A DNA stretch of 64,000 bases, taken from Cardinalis cardinalis. Its lineage: Eukaryota > Chordata > Aves > Passeriformes > Cardinalidae. The stretch covers positions 1,118,366-1,182,365 of the forward strand of contig JACDOX010000106.1 in the NCBI GenBank assembly GCA_014549065.1, written 5' to 3'. Below are positions 60,962 to 64,000 of the stretch, one piece after another (position 1 is the stretch's first letter; every line of letters begins with the position of its first letter). The notes under the pieces were generated by a model. That model did no database searches. It was not told where the DNA came from and saw only the letters and a program-made list of their open reading frames with translations. The translations under genes and the position numbers were made by a program.

Positions 60962-62007
60962 TCAAGGAGGGGGAGGTAGCTTTAGATCCAACAGACTGTA
61001 GGCAAAAATATTCCAGAAGATGGCAAACAAGACAAAAATGACGTAAATAGAAAGGAAGATCCACCATAAAGTCTGATCTTGGAGTCTCTGCTCATAGTTC
61101 CTCAGGATGATAACACCAAGGGTGATTCCAACCATCACCCCTCCCAGGTGAGCCATGAAGCTGGGGTGGGGGCAGGGGGGGTAAGCAGAGGGGTGGAATC
61201 GCAGCCACACGGCTCTTCCAAATTCAAAGCTCACTGGAACAAAGAATAAAAAATGAGTTAATTGTCTAGGTTTATCACTCCTAAGTCCATGTTGCGGGCA
61301 GCACTGCATCCCTGAGGAGACAGAGAGGGAGAAATTGCCTTGTATGGTGAGCACAGGGAAGCTGTGGCTATGTCAGGGCTGTGGCACACAGACATGAGGT
61401 CTCTCCAGTGGCTGGAAGGTGGTCTGGGTTTGTGAGAGTGTAGATAGGTTGGGGAATATTCACCTTCTGAAATTTATACCAAAAGCATACAAAAATGAGT
61501 TAGAATTTGAAGACAGTTGTCTGTGATGAACGCACAGTTTAGTTTCCCTTATTGTGCTCCCCTGGGGATAAGGCTGGAAGAGAATTCACCAGTGTGGGTA
61601 TAATGCTGCTGCCACCCCAGACAGGACATGCTCTAGGAAACCCAAGTATTATCATTATGGAAGCATTGCATGTGTGAGACTGCAAAGAGAAGATGTTTAA
61701 GCTCCTTCACAAACACCACAAGCTACAGATGCTGGCTAATGACAAATCCTTGTTTACAAACGCTTGTGTTGAAAGCCAAAATCTGCAGTGGAGAGCAATG
61801 TGGCTCCTGCTGCCAGAAGGTCCAGCTGCAAGTTCCTACCAAAACTGCTGCAAAGTCAAAACCCTCTGAATCAGCATGAAGTATTATGACAAGGACAAAC
61901 AAAGCAGGACTGGCTGCACGTGTGCCAAGCACTGTATGGTACTTACTACAGATCAAGGCAACAGCCATGCGCAGCAGTTTGAATTGGCACTTCATTCCTG
62001 ACCAGTT
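60962..62007 (-). CDS. RHBDL3: RHBDL3, last two exons (rest outside window)
   Basis: Rhomboid-like family protein, a predicted intramembrane serine protease with EF-hand-like N-terminal region. Exons in gene order: 62007-61947 (NWSGMKCQFKLLRMAVALIC) and 61233-60962 (MSFEFGRAVWLR ... to stop), joined in phase. The final exon carries the segment FMAHLGGVMVGITLG with the His of the rhomboid Ser-His dyad, then a last membrane helix (WWIFLSIYVIFVLFAIFW) and the tail LLDLKLPPPP. The catalytic-Ser exon (GSSGG) and N-terminal half are not seen up to the right edge, so they lie beyond 64,000. Nothing is broken. The gene converges on C17orf75, as in human. Confidence 0.95.
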
Positions 62008-64000
62008 CTGGAAAAGAGACAAGGAAAACAAAGTAATGCTGCACACAAACCTGAAGGGATATTACATTTAAATCTGTCACTTGTCAGGCAACTTCTTAGT
62101 GCATTCAAGTCCTACTGTGCTTTTTCAATGCTACTTTCTGTGCCTCAGGCTCCCTGAAATTCTGCAGCTCAGATCTTTGGCAGAGCATAGAGAAACAATA
62201 AAGACTTCAATAAAAGCATATCAAGGAAACAGTGCCATAAGAAAGCCTGGACTTAGTCTCCTCTGTCTTCAGGCTTGGTTATTAATCAATATAGTGGAAT
62301 AAAAATCTCTGAATGATAATCAGAAATAATGGAGAAATATTAAAAGTCCTCCTTTTCCACTTGCACGTAATTTTAAAGCAGGAAAAGAGATCATGTTTTG
62401 AGAAATTCAGATGTATGACAACATTATTATTATTTTATTATTACTATTATGTGACTAAATGAAAATTTGCCTATTGAAGGCAGACTGAGATACCAAGACA
62501 ATCATGTTTCTTGGGAAAAGCTCCCTATTTGTCACACTGAAGAAATAAAAAGAATGCTTGTAAACTCCTCAGACTATCTCTAAGGGCACCTGGGATGGCA
62601 AAAAATGCAACCTCCACAAAATAAGTAACTGATTTTCTCTCTCCACNGAGAGATCTAACCCAGTCAGAAAGCTCTGAGCTCATGCTGATTAATACTGTGC
62701 TGCCTCCTTCACTTTTAATTTCCATGTAGCTGCTTTGAACCCCTCCCCTCACTCTTTTCCTTGGGGTGACATGCTTTATTGCTTCCCCCTGTTGGTTATT
62801 TTATGTATTTCATTCCNATAATATTTCTTTTTCCAAGCAGGAATGTTTCCATTTCCTTTGGTTACCAGGAGCACGAGGGAACAGAGGATTCCAGAGACCC
62901 TTCCTGCCNCAGTCCCTGCTGTCCCCAGCTGTGCCAGGCTGAGCTTTGCAGCAAACAGCCAGCAATGCCTTTCAGTGTGCAGGAGCATTGCATCTAGATA
63001 ACAAGTAAGCACAGAGAGACAAGGGAGGGGAAAGGAAAGCAAAAACATCCCTCCACCAGAACTGGAAAGGCAGNAAAAATCATTTCAGGTGAGAAGAGAG
63101 GCAGTGGATAATGTAGAAATAAAGATGCTAAGGTAGCAGTTGCTAAATAGATTTGGCAGAGGCCAATGAGAAGTGAAATGACAGATCACTTTGTGATGTT
63201 NTAAGAAGTCAAGGAAGGTAACTGCTGAAAACTCTTCACACACCTCTGGAAGAGCCTGTTCCTTTAAAGCAGACTAAAATTTCCTCCAATGTCCCCCTCT
63301 AACCCTGTGAATTGTGGTGTTAAAAACCCTGCGTCTGCGTTACCACCCTGAGAGACACAGGAAGCTCCCTCCTGCTTTCCTCTGCACAGTGGCAGGGAAC
63401 ACAAATCACACTGAGAAGAGCTGAATGTAGGGATGCAATTCCCCAGCAGAAGGCCTGTGCTATAGAGGTAGCCCCTCTCCTCCACTCCTGACCTCTCTGC
63501 CAGCCACTCAGCTGTCTAATTTGGACAGCAGCCTCAGCTCATTCATGCTCTGAAAAGCTTGAAGAGGGTGAAGCAGACCAATTCTGCTCAGGATGTCTCT
63601 CACTTCCCAGCTGTTACAAAGCTGTCTGGAGCAGCACGACTGTGGGTCACAGCTGGAGCCTGCTGACTTTGCTGCAAACAAGCATCAAGTACAAGGTTTT
63701 CTTTTAGGCTTGGCTCCGCCACCACCACACACACATCTTCCAGCGCCCATATAACAGATCTTCTGTCTCTACTACAGCCACCTCACGTTATCTTCCCACT
63801 CAGACCCAGAGGAGTAGCATCATCCTCATTTTTATGGTTATTCTGCTNTGATATTGCTGGTACAGGACACACATGAATCTTCTATCAGCAAAGCCTTTTT
63901 TGCCCAGTGTCACCTGAGGAGTCCCCCGGGCAGCTGTGCTGGGCTTTGCCACCACCTAGCTGAGGGCTGGGGATGAACTCCTGTTTCCAGCCTTAGAAGA
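62008..64000 (-). other. RHBDL3: RHBDL3 intron (right edge of window)
   Basis: I find no further RHBDL3 exon or other gene. An (ATT)n repeat lies at 62422-62450. Confidence 0.5.
62422..62450 (+). repeat. (ATT)n microsatellite, imperfect
   Basis: Repeated ATT units with interruptions, inside the RHBDL3 intron. Confidence 0.8.

Noticed and set aside
1..64000. CRISPR arrays, bacterial operons, tRNA or rRNA genes
   Set aside because: The window is vertebrate nuclear DNA; no spaced direct-repeat array and no convincing tRNA or rRNA sequence was seen.

Overview
The window is nuclear DNA of a vertebrate, almost certainly a bird. Genes are intron-split with GT-AG (and one AT-AC) introns, CpG-rich promoters and long AT-rich spacers. 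Several CR1 LINE 3' ends are readable, and CR1 is the dominant avian retroposon. Single N bases are scattered through the window, plus one short run of N at 29,679-29,703. I rebuilt exons by hand from splice signals and from remembered protein families; no search was run.

Layout, left to right. (1) 252-13,344, plus strand: 20 exons of ERN1 (IRE1-alpha), from inside the luminal stress-sensing domain through the membrane segment, kinase and RNase to the stop codon. The first exons lie left of the window. A 3' UTR with an AU-rich stretch ends near a poly(A) signal at 14,896. (2) 14,900-18,396: a CpG-rich promoter-like block with interferon-response-like and CRE motifs, an unexplained 165-codon ORF, and an LTR-like insertion. 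(3) 18,438-23,600, plus strand: an intact SAMD9/SAMD9L-like gene. Its start ATG sits at the very end of a small upstream exon, so the large exon alone has no proper start. (4) 23,601-34,860: about 11 kb without recognisable coding exons, holding one of two related cloverleaf-like elements. (5) 35,444-46,692, minus strand: complete ZNF207 (BuGZ), 11 coding exons, 480 codons. (6) 46,650-48,240: divergent CpG-island promoters of ZNF207 and C17orf75, separated by CR1 debris. (7) 48,240-53,440, plus strand: complete C17orf75 (Njmu-R1), 10 coding exons, 389 codons, with one minor-spliceosome AT-AC intron. (8) 53,441-60,961: spacer between two convergent genes, with an isolated GC-rich block near 57.4 kb. 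(9) 60,962-62,007, minus strand: the last two exons of RHBDL3, whose remaining exons lie right of the window.

The RHBDL3-C17orf75-ZNF207 order and orientations match human 17q11.2. In human, ZNF207 is followed by PSMD11, whereas here it is followed by a SAMD9-like gene and ERN1. ERN1 is the unfolded-protein-response sensor and RNase; SAMD9-family proteins are interferon-linked antiviral factors with a nucleic-acid-binding AlbA-like domain. The other three genes work in spindle checkpoint, vesicle tethering and membrane proteolysis, so no single pathway links the window.
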